Translations under genes and position numbers: made by a program | Source of the DNA: Spirochaetia bacterium | GTDB lineage: Bacteria > Spirochaetota > UBA4802 > UBA5550 | Reading direction: 5' to 3' | NCBI GenBank assembly: GCA_009885955.1 | Contig: VFJS01000067.1 | Span: 1-52,241, forward strand | DNA length: 52,241 nucleotides | Part shown: in pieces, positions 24,181 to 34,078 of the stretch | Layout of the letters: the number at the start of each line of letters is the position of its first letter | How positions within the stretch are numbered: the stretch's first letter is position 1 | Notes under the pieces: generated by a model | Told to the model about the DNA's origin: nothing | Databases searched by the model: none | What the model saw: the letters and a program-made list of their open reading frames with translations, nothing else

Positions 24181-26781
24181 ATGGAAAACATTATATATTT
24201 TGACAAGGACATGAAAGCGATTGATTCCAAGATGAAGGAAAAGTTCGGAATCAGGGGAAGGAGGGCAATAGACCTGGCAGAGATGGGCTTGCCGATTGCT
24301 CCCGGGTTTATCATTGATTCAGATATGACCGGAAAACTGTCTCAGGTTAATCTGAAGGCACTGCTCAAAACGCATATAGGGAGCATAGAAAAAGAAGTTA
24401 AGAAAAAATTCGGCGATCCTGTGAAACCTCTTATGCTGAAAATTGTTATCAGCTCAGACCTGAATGTCCCCTATTTTCCGTCGATTCATAACATCGGAAT
24501 GAACGACGAGACTGTTAAGGGATTCAGTAAAAATACGGGGGCCGATTTCGCCTATGGAGAATACCTCTTTTTGTTACGAAACATGGGATTGAAGCTGTAT
24601 AATATTCCTGCTGAAGATAAAAAGTCACTGGAAGCTGACCTGGCAAAAAAATCAAAAATTGATGATATAAAAAAAGCAATAGCCGGATATAAAAAATATT
24701 ACGGAGACAAATTCCAGGAGGATGTCTATGACCAGTTAAGCCTTATATTGAAGGCCTCCTCTGAGAAATACTGTGATTCAGACATAGATGTTGACAACAG
24801 CCTGTCAATCATGGTGCAGGCCATGGTTTACGGAAATTTCGGGACAACCTCATATTCTGGAAATTATTTCACAAGGAATATTGTTACAGGCGAATCTGAG
24901 ATACAGGGTGAATTCGTTCAGAATGCCTTTGACTTCACCACGCAGAATTATAAGGATATAAGTAAGATTGAAAAAAAATATTACGAGAAATTTATAAAAA
25001 TAGGCCGCAGCCTGGAAGAAAACTTCAAGGAAGTGCGTAATATTAAATTTACGATAGAAGAGGGTGATTTCTGGCTCGTTGAACAGCGTGAGGTTGATGA
25101 GAAATCCACTCAGTCACAGGTGAAGTGCCTTCTTGAACTCTGCAAAAATAAAAAGATTACCCAGGAGTTCCTTGTTAAAAATATCAAGCCCAACCAGTTG
25201 ACCGAACTTCTTCATCCGGTAATTGATCCACGGACTATCAAGGGTACCAAGAGTATTAAGGGAGGCATTGCCGGTTCAACCGGAGCCGCAATCGGCAGGG
25301 CATATTTTTCTACGACCAAGCTTCTTGAGGAATACCGCAAGGCAATCATGAAAGGTGGGGATACCAACCTCATTCTTATTCTTTCTTCTTCATTCGCAGA
25401 GGATGTCAAGGCTATAGAGGTGGCCAAAGGCGTTATTACTTCTGAAGGCGGTTTTTCATCACATGCGCCGGTAGTTGCAAGGAGCCTTGGAAAAGTCGCA
25501 ATGGTACAGCCCGAGATGAAGGTCAGGGGGAATTCCATGACCCTGGGCGGAAAGACTATCAAAGAGGGCGATTACATATCACTGAATGTGCCTTACTATG
25601 AAGATCCGACAATATACCTCGGCAGGGTGGGCCTTATCGAACCTGATTTCAAAAACAACGGCCTCATTGATTTTCTGAACGTCGTGGAGAATTTCATCGG
25701 CGACTTTACGGTGCGGGCAAATGCCGACCTGGAACGCGATGCCAAAGTGGCCAAGGAATTCAACTGCAAGGGGATCGGCTTATGCAGAACAGAGCACATG
25801 TTTTTTAATGAGAAAAGAATAATGAAATTCAGGGAGATGATTATTGCCGAGAATGAAACTGAGAGAAGAAAAGCTCTCGATCTTCTTCTTCCGATGCAGA
25901 GATCTGACTTTTATGACCTTTTCAAAATCATGGGAGTGCTCCCGGTAACCATCAGGCTTCTCGATGCGCCTCTGCACGAATTTCTCCCCCGCAGTGATGC
26001 CAGCATGAACGAATTCGTGTCATATCTCAAGACCAAGAGAAAAAATATATCAGCATCAGAGATAAAGGCACGGTGCGAGGACCTCAGTGAAATGAATCCC
26101 ATGCTCGGCCACCGGGGATGCCGTGTTGCAGTTACCTACCCGGAGATATATGAAATTCAGTGCAGGGCAATTTTTGAAGCGGCATGCATGCTGAAAAAAG
26201 AAGGACTGAATGTTATCCCGGAAATCATGATACCCATCGTCATGAGCGAGGATGAGATAAAATTTGTGAAAAACGGCAAGACGATAGAGGGGAAAACAGT
26301 CAAGGGTATCCGTGACATAAAAGACCAGGTCCTTGAAGAATACGGGATTGATAATATTGAATATTCCGTGGGCACCATGATCGAGCTTCCGGCTGCAGCG
26401 CTCTGTGCAGGGAATATAGCCAAGTATGCTGAATTTTTCAGCTTTGGCACAAACGACCTGACCCAGACTACCTATGGGCTTTCACGGGACGACTCAAACT
26501 CCTTTTTCCCCGATTATTCACTTTATGACCTGATAAAGAATAATCCGTTTAAGGTGCTTGGTGATGAAGTGAAGGAACTTATCAGCATCGCAGCTTTAAG
26601 GGGCAAACTGACGCGTCCGGATATAAAAATGGGCCTTTGCGGCGAACATGGGGCAAACCCTGACAATATAAGGTTTCTTATGGAAACAGGCCTGAATTAT
26701 GTATCATGTTCGGCATATTCAGTACCGCTGGCAAAGCTTGCCATTGCCCAGATAAACCTGGAGAAAAAAGATAGTAAATAA
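24181..26781 (+). CDS. Pyruvate, phosphate dikinase-like protein with an eroded nucleotide-binding half
   Basis: 866 residues, about PPDK length. The central swivelling domain has the phospho-His at His428 (GGFSSHAPVVAR). The PEP/pyruvate barrel is intact: GIGLCRTEHMFF, RLLDAPLHEFLP, MLGHRGCR, FFSFGTNDLTQ and the catalytic Cys in GLCGEHG. The N-terminal ATP half keeps FTRNxxTGE, FTIEEG and an Arg at ~303, but GGKGxNL has become RGRRAID and the VRSGA block with its ATP-binding Arg has become VISSDLN; the GEDVVAG segment is also gone. PEP/pyruvate chemistry looks possible, ATP use doubtful. It could be a divergent dikinase, a PEP-dependent phosphotransferase or a regulatory paralogue. The symbol ppdK is withheld for that reason. 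Confidence 0.85.
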   Translation: MENIIYFDKDMKAIDSKMKEKFGIRGRRAIDLAEMGLPIAPGFIIDSDMTGKLSQVNLKALLKTHIGSIEKEVKKKFGDPVKPLMLKIVISSDLNVPYFPSIHNIGMNDETVKGFSKNTGADFAYGEYLFLLRNMGLKLYNIPAEDKKSLEADLAKKSKIDDIKKAIAGYKKYYGDKFQEDVYDQLSLILKASSEKYCDSDIDVDNSLSIMVQAMVYGNFGTTSYSGNYFTRNIVTGESEIQGEFVQNAFDFTTQNYKDISKIEKKYYEKFIKIGRSLEENFKEVRNIKFTIEEGDFWLVEQREVDEKSTQSQVKCLLELCKNKKITQEFLVKNIKPNQLTELLHPVIDPRTIKGTKSIKGGIAGSTGAAIGRAYFSTTKLLEEYRKAIMKGGDTNLILILSSSFAEDVKAIEVAKGVITSEGGFSSHAPVVARSLGKVAMVQPEMKVRGNSMTLGGKTIKEGDYISLNVPYYEDPTIYLGRVGLIEPDFKNNGLIDFLNVVENFIGDFTVRANADLERDAKVAKEFNCKGIGLCRTEHMFFNEKRIMKFREMIIAENETERRKALDLLLPMQRSDFYDLFKIMGVLPVTIRLLDAPLHEFLPRSDASMNEFVSYLKTKRKNISASEIKARCEDLSEMNPMLGHRGCRVAVTYPEIYEIQCRAIFEAACMLKKEGLNVIPEIMIPIVMSEDEIKFVKNGKTIEGKTVKGIRDIKDQVLEEYGIDNIEYSVGTMIELPAAALCAGNIAKYAEFFSFGTNDLTQTTYGLSRDDSNSFFPDYSLYDLIKNNPFKVLGDEVKELISIAALRGKLTRPDIKMGLCGEHGANPDNIRFLMETGLNYVSCSAYSVPLAKLAIAQINLEKKDSK

Positions 26782-26801
26782 GGATTTTCATTATGTGTAA
26801 C

Positions 26802-26836
26802 AAAAAGGAGCGGGATAAAACCCGCTCCTTTTTTAT
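26802..26836. terminator. Bidirectional terminator between convergent genes
   Basis: AGGAGCGGG (26807-26815) pairs with CCCGCTCCT (26821-26829) around ATAAA; runs of A before and T after make it usable from both the PPDK-like gene and the HEAT gene. Confidence 0.88.
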
Positions 26837-27741
26837 AAAATTACAACTTTATTTATTTTTCTTTTAACTGATTGATCGTTGGATCTGTCACCAATACGCC
26901 ACAGAGTCCAATTTACGGCACTGCGGATCCCTGGATCATCTTCTTTGAATATTTTTAGAAGGATATGAGCCGCGGTATCATCACCAATATCTCCAAGTGC
27001 ACGTACTGTGGTTAGTCTAATTGAAACAATATTTCCAAATTCATCTTTTTCATCAATTTTTTTATTTTTAAGCAGTTTAATTAATTCCGGAATGGCCCTT
27101 GTATCGCCGATTTTTGCAAGAGCGCCAGCAGCAGAATTTTTAACGTAATGACTTGAGTCTTTCAGGGCGTTCATTAGTGGTTCTACGGCTTTTATGTCAC
27201 CTAATGGCCCAAGGGCCCCGGCAGCAGCGGAGCGTAAATAGCGGTCTCCGCTGTTCAGGGCCTCGAGCAGTGGAATCAGCGCTTTTTGATCAGGAAGTTT
27301 TTCCAGAGCAAATGCTGCGATTTGATGCAAATAGGAATTTTTATTCTGTAGAAGATCTATCAGAATATCTACAGCTCTAGGATCTCCAATATTTTTAATG
27401 GTATTGGAAAGGGCATCTATTGCATCACCGGTTGTTTTTGTTCTGGCACGATCGGAATATTTCATCAAATCAGGCAGAACCCCGGCAATTGGCAAAATTA
27501 TCCTATAATCATGAATTTTCTGTATATCCATGCATGCCGCAAGCCTGACCGGATCCTCCCCCTTCATAATTCTATCCAGGAGGTTATCGGCATATGACAG
27601 GATATCCTTTTTTATGAGCTCGGATTGCCCGTCAGTCTCCTCAAAAATAGTACCGCAGAACTGACATTCATAAAAACCGGAAGATTTTGCCTGTTTTAAA
27701 CCGGCACCGCATTGCTTGCAATGAAAAATTTCAATTGGCAT
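26833..27741 (-). CDS. Zinc-ribbon protein with HEAT repeats
   Basis: 302 residues. The first 30 hold a zinc ribbon with Cys8, Cys11, Cys26 and Cys29. From about residue 95 on there are five or so HEAT/PBS-lyase-type repeats, for example VDILIDLLQNKNSYLHQIAA, AVEPLMNALKDSSHYVKNSA and AIPELIKLLKN. Such scaffolds bind proteins; the partner is unknown. No signal peptide, so cytosolic. It is transcribed alone, convergent with the PPDK-like gene. No clear Shine-Dalgarno is visible before the ATG. Confidence 0.82.
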   Translation of the reverse strand: MPIEIFHCKQCGAGLKQAKSSGFYECQFCGTIFEETDGQSELIKKDILSYADNLLDRIMKGEDPVRLAACMDIQKIHDYRIILPIAGVLPDLMKYSDRARTKTTGDAIDALSNTIKNIGDPRAVDILIDLLQNKNSYLHQIAAFALEKLPDQKALIPLLEALNSGDRYLRSAAAGALGPLGDIKAVEPLMNALKDSSHYVKNSAAGALAKIGDTRAIPELIKLLKNKKIDEKDEFGNIVSIRLTTVRALGDIGDDTAAHILLKIFKEDDPGIRSAVNWTLWRIGDRSNDQSVKRKINKVVIL

Positions 27742-27835
27742 ATCATTAGCATAATATAATCAAATCAATTCAGCAAGCTTTTTCTGGAATTGCAGATGCT
27801 GTTTAATAGAAAAAAGTATCATTTTAATAATTATA

Positions 27836-27863
27836 TTGACGTTTATGTATTTTATAGTAGATT
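27836..27863 (+). promoter_or_regulatory. Candidate promoter for the lone receiver gene
   Basis: TTGACG at 27836-27841 and TAGATT at 27858-27863, spacing 16. It lies ~150 bases before the ATG at 28015. Confidence 0.35.
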
Positions 27864-28014
27864 AGAATATATGTGCGAGTAATATGTTCATTTGGTGTAC
27901 TTTTAATTAGAGTAAATTATTTTTATATCATCAAGTTCATCAATATTATTTATGATGAATTTTTGATAGCTCAATTATTTTTATTTATCATTTTTTTTTG
28001 TTCAGGAATAATAT

Positions 28015-28380
28015 ATGAAAAAAATTTTAATAACAGATGATGACTTTATAACAAGAGAGATTATTGCGGAAATTGTAGAATCCATGGGTTATGTAGCAAT
28101 CCAGAGCTCCAACGGTCTTATTGCGCTGGATGTTCTTTTTGACAATCCTGATATTTCACTTCTCATCGCTGATATGATGATGCCGAGAATGGACGGGAGA
28201 ACTCTTATACAGGTGCTGAGACGACAGGAAAAATTTACCAAACTGCCAATAATAATAATATCAGGCATCATAGCGGTACATGATGTCCAGGATCTTCTAA
28301 GCATTGGCGCTTCCAGATTTATGCCGAAGCCGATTGAAGGAAAGACCTTGAAAGATTATATTAAAAGGTCAATTGAATAG
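28015..28380 (+). CDS. Single-domain response regulator (CheY-like receiver)
   Basis: 121 residues, only a receiver domain: acidic cluster TDDD at 7-10, phospho-acceptor Asp53 in IADMM and Lys in MPKPIEG near 104. There is no output domain, so it must act through protein contact. It is not beside a kinase or chemotaxis gene; the neighbours are a HEAT protein and pgk. The ATG follows AGGAA. Confidence 0.88.
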   Translation: MKKILITDDDFITREIIAEIVESMGYVAIQSSNGLIALDVLFDNPDISLLIADMMMPRMDGRTLIQVLRRQEKFTKLPIIIISGIIAVHDVQDLLSIGASRFMPKPIEGKTLKDYIKRSIE

Positions 28381-28385
28381 GATTT

Positions 28386-29570
28386 TTACTTATCCAGCGC
28401 CTTAACAGCCGGCAGGATTTTACCCTCAAGGAGTTCCAGAAAAGCGCCTCCGGCCGTGGATATATAGGACATTTTATCCGAAATTCCAAGCTGGTTTATT
28501 GCTGTGACGCTGTCTCCGCCTCCGACAATGCTGAGGCATTCTGATTCGGCCACGGCCATGGCTATGGAATTTGTTCCAATTGAAAAATTCGGCATTTCGA
28601 AGGCGCCCATGGGCCCGTTCCATACGATTGTTTTTGAATTTTTGATTTTATCTGAAAATTGTTTAATTGACTCAGGGCCGATATCAAGACCAATTTTGTC
28701 ATCGGGAATTTTGTCAAAGGGAATAATAGATTTAGGAGAATCATCCTTGAATTCTGATGCAACTACCACATCTACCGGCAGGAGGATCTCAATCCCGCTG
28801 ATTTTTGCCTGGCGTAATATTTCACCTGCCTCTTTAACAAGATCCTTCTCCATGAGTGATTTGCCGGTATTCAGTCCCATTGCCTTGTAAAAGGTAAAAG
28901 CCATTCCACCGCCGATAATAATGAAATCAACTTTCCCGATAATATTTTTCAGTATCCCAAGCTTGGAAGACACCTTTGCTCCTCCGATTATTGCTCCCAT
29001 GGGCCTGGCCGGATTGTCCATGGCTTTTTTAAAATATTCTATTTCATTTTTCATGAGAAAACCGGCACCGCAATCTTTTACATATTTTGTAATCGCATCG
29101 TTGGATGCATGGCCCCTGTGGGCAGTGGCAAAAGCATCATTGATGTAGACATCGGCCAGCAGCGCCAGTTTTTTTCCGAAGGCATCATCATTTTTTTCCT
29201 CACCGGGATAAAACCGGATATTTTCCAGGAGAGCTATATCACCATTCATCATTGTATCGGACATGGCCTTCGCCTTATCCCCCGGCTCTGCATCAATGAA
29301 GAGAATTTTCTTTTTCATGAGTTCCGAGAGCTTTTCTGCCACCGGTTTAAGGCTCATACCGGGAACAACTTTGCCGTCGGGCCTTCCAAGGTGAGATACG
29401 AGGATTACTTTTGCCCCCCGTTCAATGCAATAGTTCAAGGTATCAATGGTTGCGGTAATCCTTGTATCATCGGTAATCTTCATATTCTTATCATATGGGA
29501 CATTATAGTCCACCCTGATAAGAACCCTTTTTCCTGAAACATCCATCTGATCTAAATATTTTATTGTCAT
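28386..29570 (-). CDS. pgk: Phosphoglycerate kinase
   Basis: 394 residues, the normal bacterial length. It converts 1,3-bisphosphoglycerate and ADP to 3-phosphoglycerate and ATP in glycolysis. Signatures: RVDYNVP near residue 21, SHLGRPDG at ~59, FATAHRGHAS, the nucleotide-side FTFYKAMG, WNGPMGAFE and the C-terminal GGGDSV. AGGTAA precedes the ATG by five bases. It stands alone, without gap or tpi, and ends five bases from the convergent receiver gene. Confidence 0.97.
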   Translation of the reverse strand: MTIKYLDQMDVSGKRVLIRVDYNVPYDKNMKITDDTRITATIDTLNYCIERGAKVILVSHLGRPDGKVVPGMSLKPVAEKLSELMKKKILFIDAEPGDKAKAMSDTMMNGDIALLENIRFYPGEEKNDDAFGKKLALLADVYINDAFATAHRGHASNDAITKYVKDCGAGFLMKNEIEYFKKAMDNPARPMGAIIGGAKVSSKLGILKNIIGKVDFIIIGGGMAFTFYKAMGLNTGKSLMEKDLVKEAGEILRQAKISGIEILLPVDVVVASEFKDDSPKSIIPFDKIPDDKIGLDIGPESIKQFSDKIKNSKTIVWNGPMGAFEMPNFSIGTNSIAMAVAESECLSIVGGGDSVTAINQLGISDKMSYISTAGGAFLELLEGKILPAVKALDK

Positions 29571-29756
29571 ACCGTTACCTGTTTAATAGTTTTTTGATTG
29601 GAGCTCCCTTATACGTCTTCCTTTTATAAAGGGATACATATCATAGTGTAAAACCACGGTAATAAATCTGTCAAGAAAGTATTTATCACTTCTTATGTTT
29701 GATTGTGAATCGGATACTCATTTACGGGTTTAAAAAACTGTGGATTCCGGAACATC

Positions 29757-30812
29757 CTATTTTTTTATCATCATCATTCTTCTTTTTCTTAAAAAAATTA
29801 TCTTTGATATTACAATGGATATTTCATAAAGAAACATTACCGGGACTGCAATGAGGATCTGTGTGATAATATCAGGCGGCGACACTGCGGCAACAGCGAT
29901 CCAGATGAAAAGTATGGCATATTTTCTCTTTGAAATAAGAAATGCAGGTGTTATAATGCCCAGTTTTGAAAAAATTAAAATTATCAGAGGGAATTCGAAA
30001 AGCACACCTGCAGCGATGGAGAGGAGGAGGATAAAATTTACGTAGTCATCGGCGCCGATTTTTGTTACCATCTCATTGCCGATAAATCCCAGTAAAACCC
30101 TGAGGGCGCCGGGAAGGACTAAAAAAAATATAAAGGCAATACCGGAATAAAAAAGGAAAAAAGAAGAAAAAATTATCTTTATTGAAAATTTTCTGTACTC
30201 TTTTGAAACAGCCGGCATGATGTATTTCCAGATATTATAGAGTATTATCGGGATGCTGAGTATCAGACTGAAGATGATAGATGTTTTAAACCGTATCATG
30301 AACCCGCCTGTCATTTTAAATATATTGAGCCTGTGTCCGGTGTCGTTAATCGGATTGTTGATATAACTCAATATTTGATCGGACAGGAAAAACCCGGTGA
30401 TTATGAGGACAATCAGGATGCCCAGGCAGTAGATCAGCCTTTTTCTGAATTCATCGAGATGGTCCACCAGGCTCATTGCCTGGTCGCCTCTTTTTATTGC
30501 GGCCAGATCCTCCTCTGTGATAACTTCATTCTCACTGTTTTTTTCATAGAGGAGAGTTTTATTTTCCTGGGGAATTGCTTTCCTGCTTTCCTTTATAAGA
30601 GCAGGGATAAGAGATTTTTTTTTATTGATTTTTTTATTCCTGCCTGGAACTCTGATGCTGCTGGCGCCCATACCGGCAGTGCCGGTTTTTTTTGGTGCCG
30701 GTTTTTTTATGGCTCTGCCCCCTGATCTTTCAGGTTTTTTTATTGAATTCGGTTTTTTTGTTTTCTTCTTTTTTACATTTCCTGAATCGGCCAATTTAGT
30801 GCTCCTGTTCAT
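29757..30812 (-). CDS. tatC: Twin-arginine translocase subunit TatC with a basic N-terminal extension
   Basis: The TatC core begins at about residue 113 (MSLVDHLDEFRKRL) and has six transmembrane helices as usual. Before it lie ~110 residues rich in Lys, Pro and Gly (KKKKTKKPN, IKKPAPKKTG), of low complexity and probably disordered. An internal ATG at 30476 with an upstream GAGG could start a normal 239-residue TatC, so the extension may be untranslated; the open frame through a Lys-rich stretch speaks for a real extension. TatC recognises twin-arginine signal peptides of folded proteins at the inner membrane. No tatA or tatB lies nearby. Confidence 0.9.
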   Translation of the reverse strand: MNRSTKLADSGNVKKKKTKKPNSIKKPERSGGRAIKKPAPKKTGTAGMGASSIRVPGRNKKINKKKSLIPALIKESRKAIPQENKTLLYEKNSENEVITEEDLAAIKRGDQAMSLVDHLDEFRKRLIYCLGILIVLIITGFFLSDQILSYINNPINDTGHRLNIFKMTGGFMIRFKTSIIFSLILSIPIILYNIWKYIMPAVSKEYRKFSIKIIFSSFFLFYSGIAFIFFLVLPGALRVLLGFIGNEMVTKIGADDYVNFILLLSIAAGVLFEFPLIILIFSKLGIITPAFLISKRKYAILFIWIAVAAVSPPDIITQILIAVPVMFLYEISIVISKIIFLRKRRMMMIKK

Positions 30813-31221
30813 ACAGTTATTATTTATTGTCCATATATGGGGAAGGGAGGTGTCAAGTAAATAAATTCTGAATAATCGGCTATTAATTTTTTTTTCCCGT
30901 ATCGTTTTAAAGGAACCTCGAATTAATAAAATTTTCAGATCCCAAAAAGTTTTAATTCAGGTAAAATATGAATTATCCTTTCATAATAACCGCTATTTGC
31001 GGGAAAACTAAAGTAGGGATAAAAATTCTTACTTTTAGTAGAGACTGTTAAAAAAAGTGCTGGATAAAATATTGGAATGATTTATAATAATACTGATATA
31101 TTAATTATCAGGCTTCTGATTGAATACGGCAGCCTGCCGGGCACAGGATGGGGCCCTGCTTCATTGAGCATGCAATAAAAACGAACATTCAGATTCAATA
31201 GTTTAATCTACAGGAGGATGT
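30813..31221. other. Gap between tatC and the acyl-CoA synthetase gene
   Basis: Divergent upstream regions of the two genes. AT-rich; it contains a small CCGC/GCGG hairpin near 30990 and the AGGAGG of the synthetase at its end. I see no gene and no convincing riboswitch. Confidence 0.5.
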
Positions 31222-33027
31222 ATGGGAAAATATAAAGAAAATTCAATGGCTGCAATTTTTCAGAACCAGGCGGAGAAGCTGAAGGGGAAGGCCTGTGTCG
31301 CGTACAAAAAAGACGGGGCTTACAAGGATATTTCATGGGAGGAGATGAACAGAATGGTTAAGAATCTTGCCTGTTATCTGCTCTCCCTCGGCATCAAAAA
31401 AGGGGACAGGATAGGCCTCTTCTCTCCGAACAGATATGAATGGTGGGTGGCTGACCTTGCAATAATCTCTATAGGCGCTGTGAATGTCCCTGTTTATTCC
31501 ACAAATTCACCGGAAGAGACGGAGTATGTTCTGCATAATTCAGAATCGAAGCTCTGCTTTGTCGGTACGGAAGATCATCTTCAAAGGGTTTTAAAAGTTA
31601 AAAAGAAACTGTCGAAAGTGAAGAATATTGTTATTTTCGATGAGAAATCAAAAAGTAAGAATGCCTTGACCCTTGCAGAAGTAATGAAAAAGGGGGGGGC
31701 ATATAAAAAACAGGGCGATTTTGAAAAGAGGATTAAGGAAATTAAACCCTCAGATCTTGCAACCATTATCTATACATCGGGAACCACAGGAAATCCGAAA
31801 GGTGTAATGCTTACTCACGACAATTTCTGTTCCAATGTAAAGAATATTCATACTATTTTTAACCGATATTTTAATGATAGTGAAATATTTTTATCATTTC
31901 TCCCTCTTTCCCATTCCCTTGAAAGAACGTCAGGGTTATATTACCCCATAGTCATCGGGGCAAAGGTGGTTTTTGCAGAGGATGTATCAACCCTTATGGA
32001 GAATTTTGTTGAAGTTAGGCCCACGGTTGTTATCAGTGTTCCGAGGATATATGAAAAGATTCATGCGGGAATATTCGGCAAAGTGGCAGAGGCATCGGCG
32101 ATAAAGAAGGCAATTTTCAGCTTTGCCATGAAGACTGCTGCAAAAAATCTTCCCTATATTTGCAAAGGGAAGAAGAGATCCGGGCTTTTTGCAATCAGAT
32201 ATAACCTTGCTGATAAACTGGTATATTCCAAGCTCAAAGCAAAGCTCGGACTTGACAGACTTAAATATGCAGTATCGGGCGGCGGTCCCCTCTCGGTCTC
32301 CGATGCGGAATTTTTTCTCGGGATGGAGGTGATTATCCTGGAGGGGTTCGGCCTCACTGAAACTACACCGGTAACGAACGCGAATATTCCCGGCAACATT
32401 AAACTCGGCTCAGTAGGCCCGGCCATACCTCAAACTGATATTAAAATTTCTGATGACGGAGAAATCCTGATAAAAGGCCCCCAGGTTATGAAAGGTTACT
32501 TTAAGAACCCGAAAGCAACGAAAGAGGTATTCACAAAGGATGGATTTTTTAAAACCGGGGATATAGGAGTCATTGACAGTGACGGGTTCCTGTCAATTAC
32601 CGGCAGGATAAAGGATATCATAGTGACTTCCGGCGGAAAGAACATATCCCCCCAGAACATAGAGAACAGCCTCAAGGAATCCAGATTTATCGAACAGGTG
32701 GCAATACTTGGCGACAGAAGGAAATACCTTACTGCCCTGGTTGTCCCGTCGTTTGATGATCTGAAAAAATGGGCCGGGAAGGAGAACATTACCTATACCG
32801 ATAATGGCGATCTGATCACTCAAAATGAGGTTAAAAAGCTTATTCAGTCGGAATTAGACAGGCATACTGCGCAATATTCCAGGGTGGAGCAGATTAAGAG
32901 GTTTACCCTTCTCGATGCTGAATGGACCCAGGGGACAGGTGAATTGACGCCATCCCTGAAGGTGAAGAGAAAGGTTATTGAACAGAAATATCAGAAATTA
33001 ATCGATTCAATGTATCCTGCAGAATAG
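31222..33027 (+). CDS. Long-chain fatty acid-CoA ligase (AMP-forming)
   Basis: 601 residues with AGGAGG before the ATG. An AMP-binding enzyme of the FadD15/ACSL type that makes acyl-AMP and then acyl-CoA from a fatty acid. Motifs: YTSGTTGNPKGVMLTH at ~179-194, GFGLTET at ~376, TGDIG at ~435 and GRIKDIIVTSGGKNISP at ~449-465 with the lysine-bearing C-terminal part. No signal peptide; likely a cytosolic face or membrane-associated enzyme that activates host-derived or environmental fatty acids. Own promoter region and a following terminator indicate a single-gene unit. Confidence 0.93.
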   Translation: MGKYKENSMAAIFQNQAEKLKGKACVAYKKDGAYKDISWEEMNRMVKNLACYLLSLGIKKGDRIGLFSPNRYEWWVADLAIISIGAVNVPVYSTNSPEETEYVLHNSESKLCFVGTEDHLQRVLKVKKKLSKVKNIVIFDEKSKSKNALTLAEVMKKGGAYKKQGDFEKRIKEIKPSDLATIIYTSGTTGNPKGVMLTHDNFCSNVKNIHTIFNRYFNDSEIFLSFLPLSHSLERTSGLYYPIVIGAKVVFAEDVSTLMENFVEVRPTVVISVPRIYEKIHAGIFGKVAEASAIKKAIFSFAMKTAAKNLPYICKGKKRSGLFAIRYNLADKLVYSKLKAKLGLDRLKYAVSGGGPLSVSDAEFFLGMEVIILEGFGLTETTPVTNANIPGNIKLGSVGPAIPQTDIKISDDGEILIKGPQVMKGYFKNPKATKEVFTKDGFFKTGDIGVIDSDGFLSITGRIKDIIVTSGGKNISPQNIENSLKESRFIEQVAILGDRRKYLTALVVPSFDDLKKWAGKENITYTDNGDLITQNEVKKLIQSELDRHTAQYSRVEQIKRFTLLDAEWTQGTGELTPSLKVKRKVIEQKYQKLIDSMYPAE

Positions 33028-33038
33028 TCATCATATAC

Positions 33039-33097
33039 GGGCCGTATCAGAAATTATCTTCATAAGAGAAAATTACCTGATACGGCCCCCTTTTTTA
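33039..33097 (+). terminator. Terminator after the acyl-CoA ligase gene
   Basis: GGGCCGTATCAG (33039-33050) pairs perfectly with CTGATACGGCCC (33077-33088) across a 26-base loop, followed by CCTTTTTT. Confidence 0.8.
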
Positions 33098-33283
33098 TCC
33101 CGTTTATACTATCATTTTGACTCAATTATGAGGGCATTACAATGCTGTTGCTGATAAATTGTTATTAAGCGCTTTCATAAATCATCCGAAAATATAATAT
33201 GGAATAATTTATATGGTACCGGTAAAAACCGGCAATGCGGTTGATGAAATACCGTATCACTAAATCAAAAGAGGTAAGTCGTT

Positions 33284-34078
33284 ATGATGAGATCATTGTG
33301 GACAGCAGCATCCGGGATGATTGGGCAGCAGTTTAATATTGATACCCTGGCAAATAACCTGTCGAATGTAAATACCACCGGCTTTAAGAAGCAGAGGGCT
33401 GAATTTGAGGACCTCCTGTACCAGACAGTGCTTCTTGCAGGCACACCGGCAACTGAAGTTTCAGAGGTGCCTACAGGTATCCAGGTGGGCCATGGAGTAA
33501 AGGTCTCGGCGACTCAGAAGATGTTCACCCAGGGGAGCCTCCAGTCCACGGAGAATAAGCTCGACCTGGCAATGGAAGGAGACGGTTTTTTTAAAATTCA
33601 GCTCTATGACGGGACATTTGCATATACAAGGGACGGTTCTTTTAAAATTGATTCAAACAGGCAGATTGTAACATCAAGCGGCTATCTGCTTGAGCCGCCA
33701 ATGGTGCTCCCGGAAAATTCAAATATGGAGACGTTCTCCATAAGCCAGGACGGGAGGATCACCGTAAAGGTGTCGGGGGACGATAACCCGGTGGAAATCG
33801 GCCAGATGGAAGCATACAGGTTCGTGAATCCTGCAGGCCTCAGGAGCATTGGCGGGAACCTCTATAAGACAACTCCGGCATCGGGCGAGGAAATTCCGGG
33901 ACAGCCCGGCATCGATGGGATGGCAAAGCTCCACCAGGGCTTTCTTGAAATGTCCAATGTAAAAGTGGTGGAGGAGATGGTTAATATGATAGTGGCGCAG
34001 AGGGCCTATGAGATCAATTCAAAGGCAATACAGACCTCGGATTCGATGCTCGGAACAGCCATATCGCTTAAGAGATAA
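33284..34078 (+). CDS. flgG: Flagellar distal rod protein FlgG
   Basis: 264 residues, typical FlgG length. N-terminal MRSLWTAASGM and NTLANNLSNVNTTGFKKQRAEF, and the C-terminal LEMSNVKVVEEMVNMIVAQRAYE and KAIQTSD, are the rod-family helices that pack in the axial structure. It forms the distal rod of the flagellum, periplasmic in spirochaetes. First gene of a tight cluster; its stop overlaps the flgA start (TAATG). Confidence 0.96.
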   Translation: MMRSLWTAASGMIGQQFNIDTLANNLSNVNTTGFKKQRAEFEDLLYQTVLLAGTPATEVSEVPTGIQVGHGVKVSATQKMFTQGSLQSTENKLDLAMEGDGFFKIQLYDGTFAYTRDGSFKIDSNRQIVTSSGYLLEPPMVLPENSNMETFSISQDGRITVKVSGDDNPVEIGQMEAYRFVNPAGLRSIGGNLYKTTPASGEEIPGQPGIDGMAKLHQGFLEMSNVKVVEEMVNMIVAQRAYEINSKAIQTSDSMLGTAISLKR

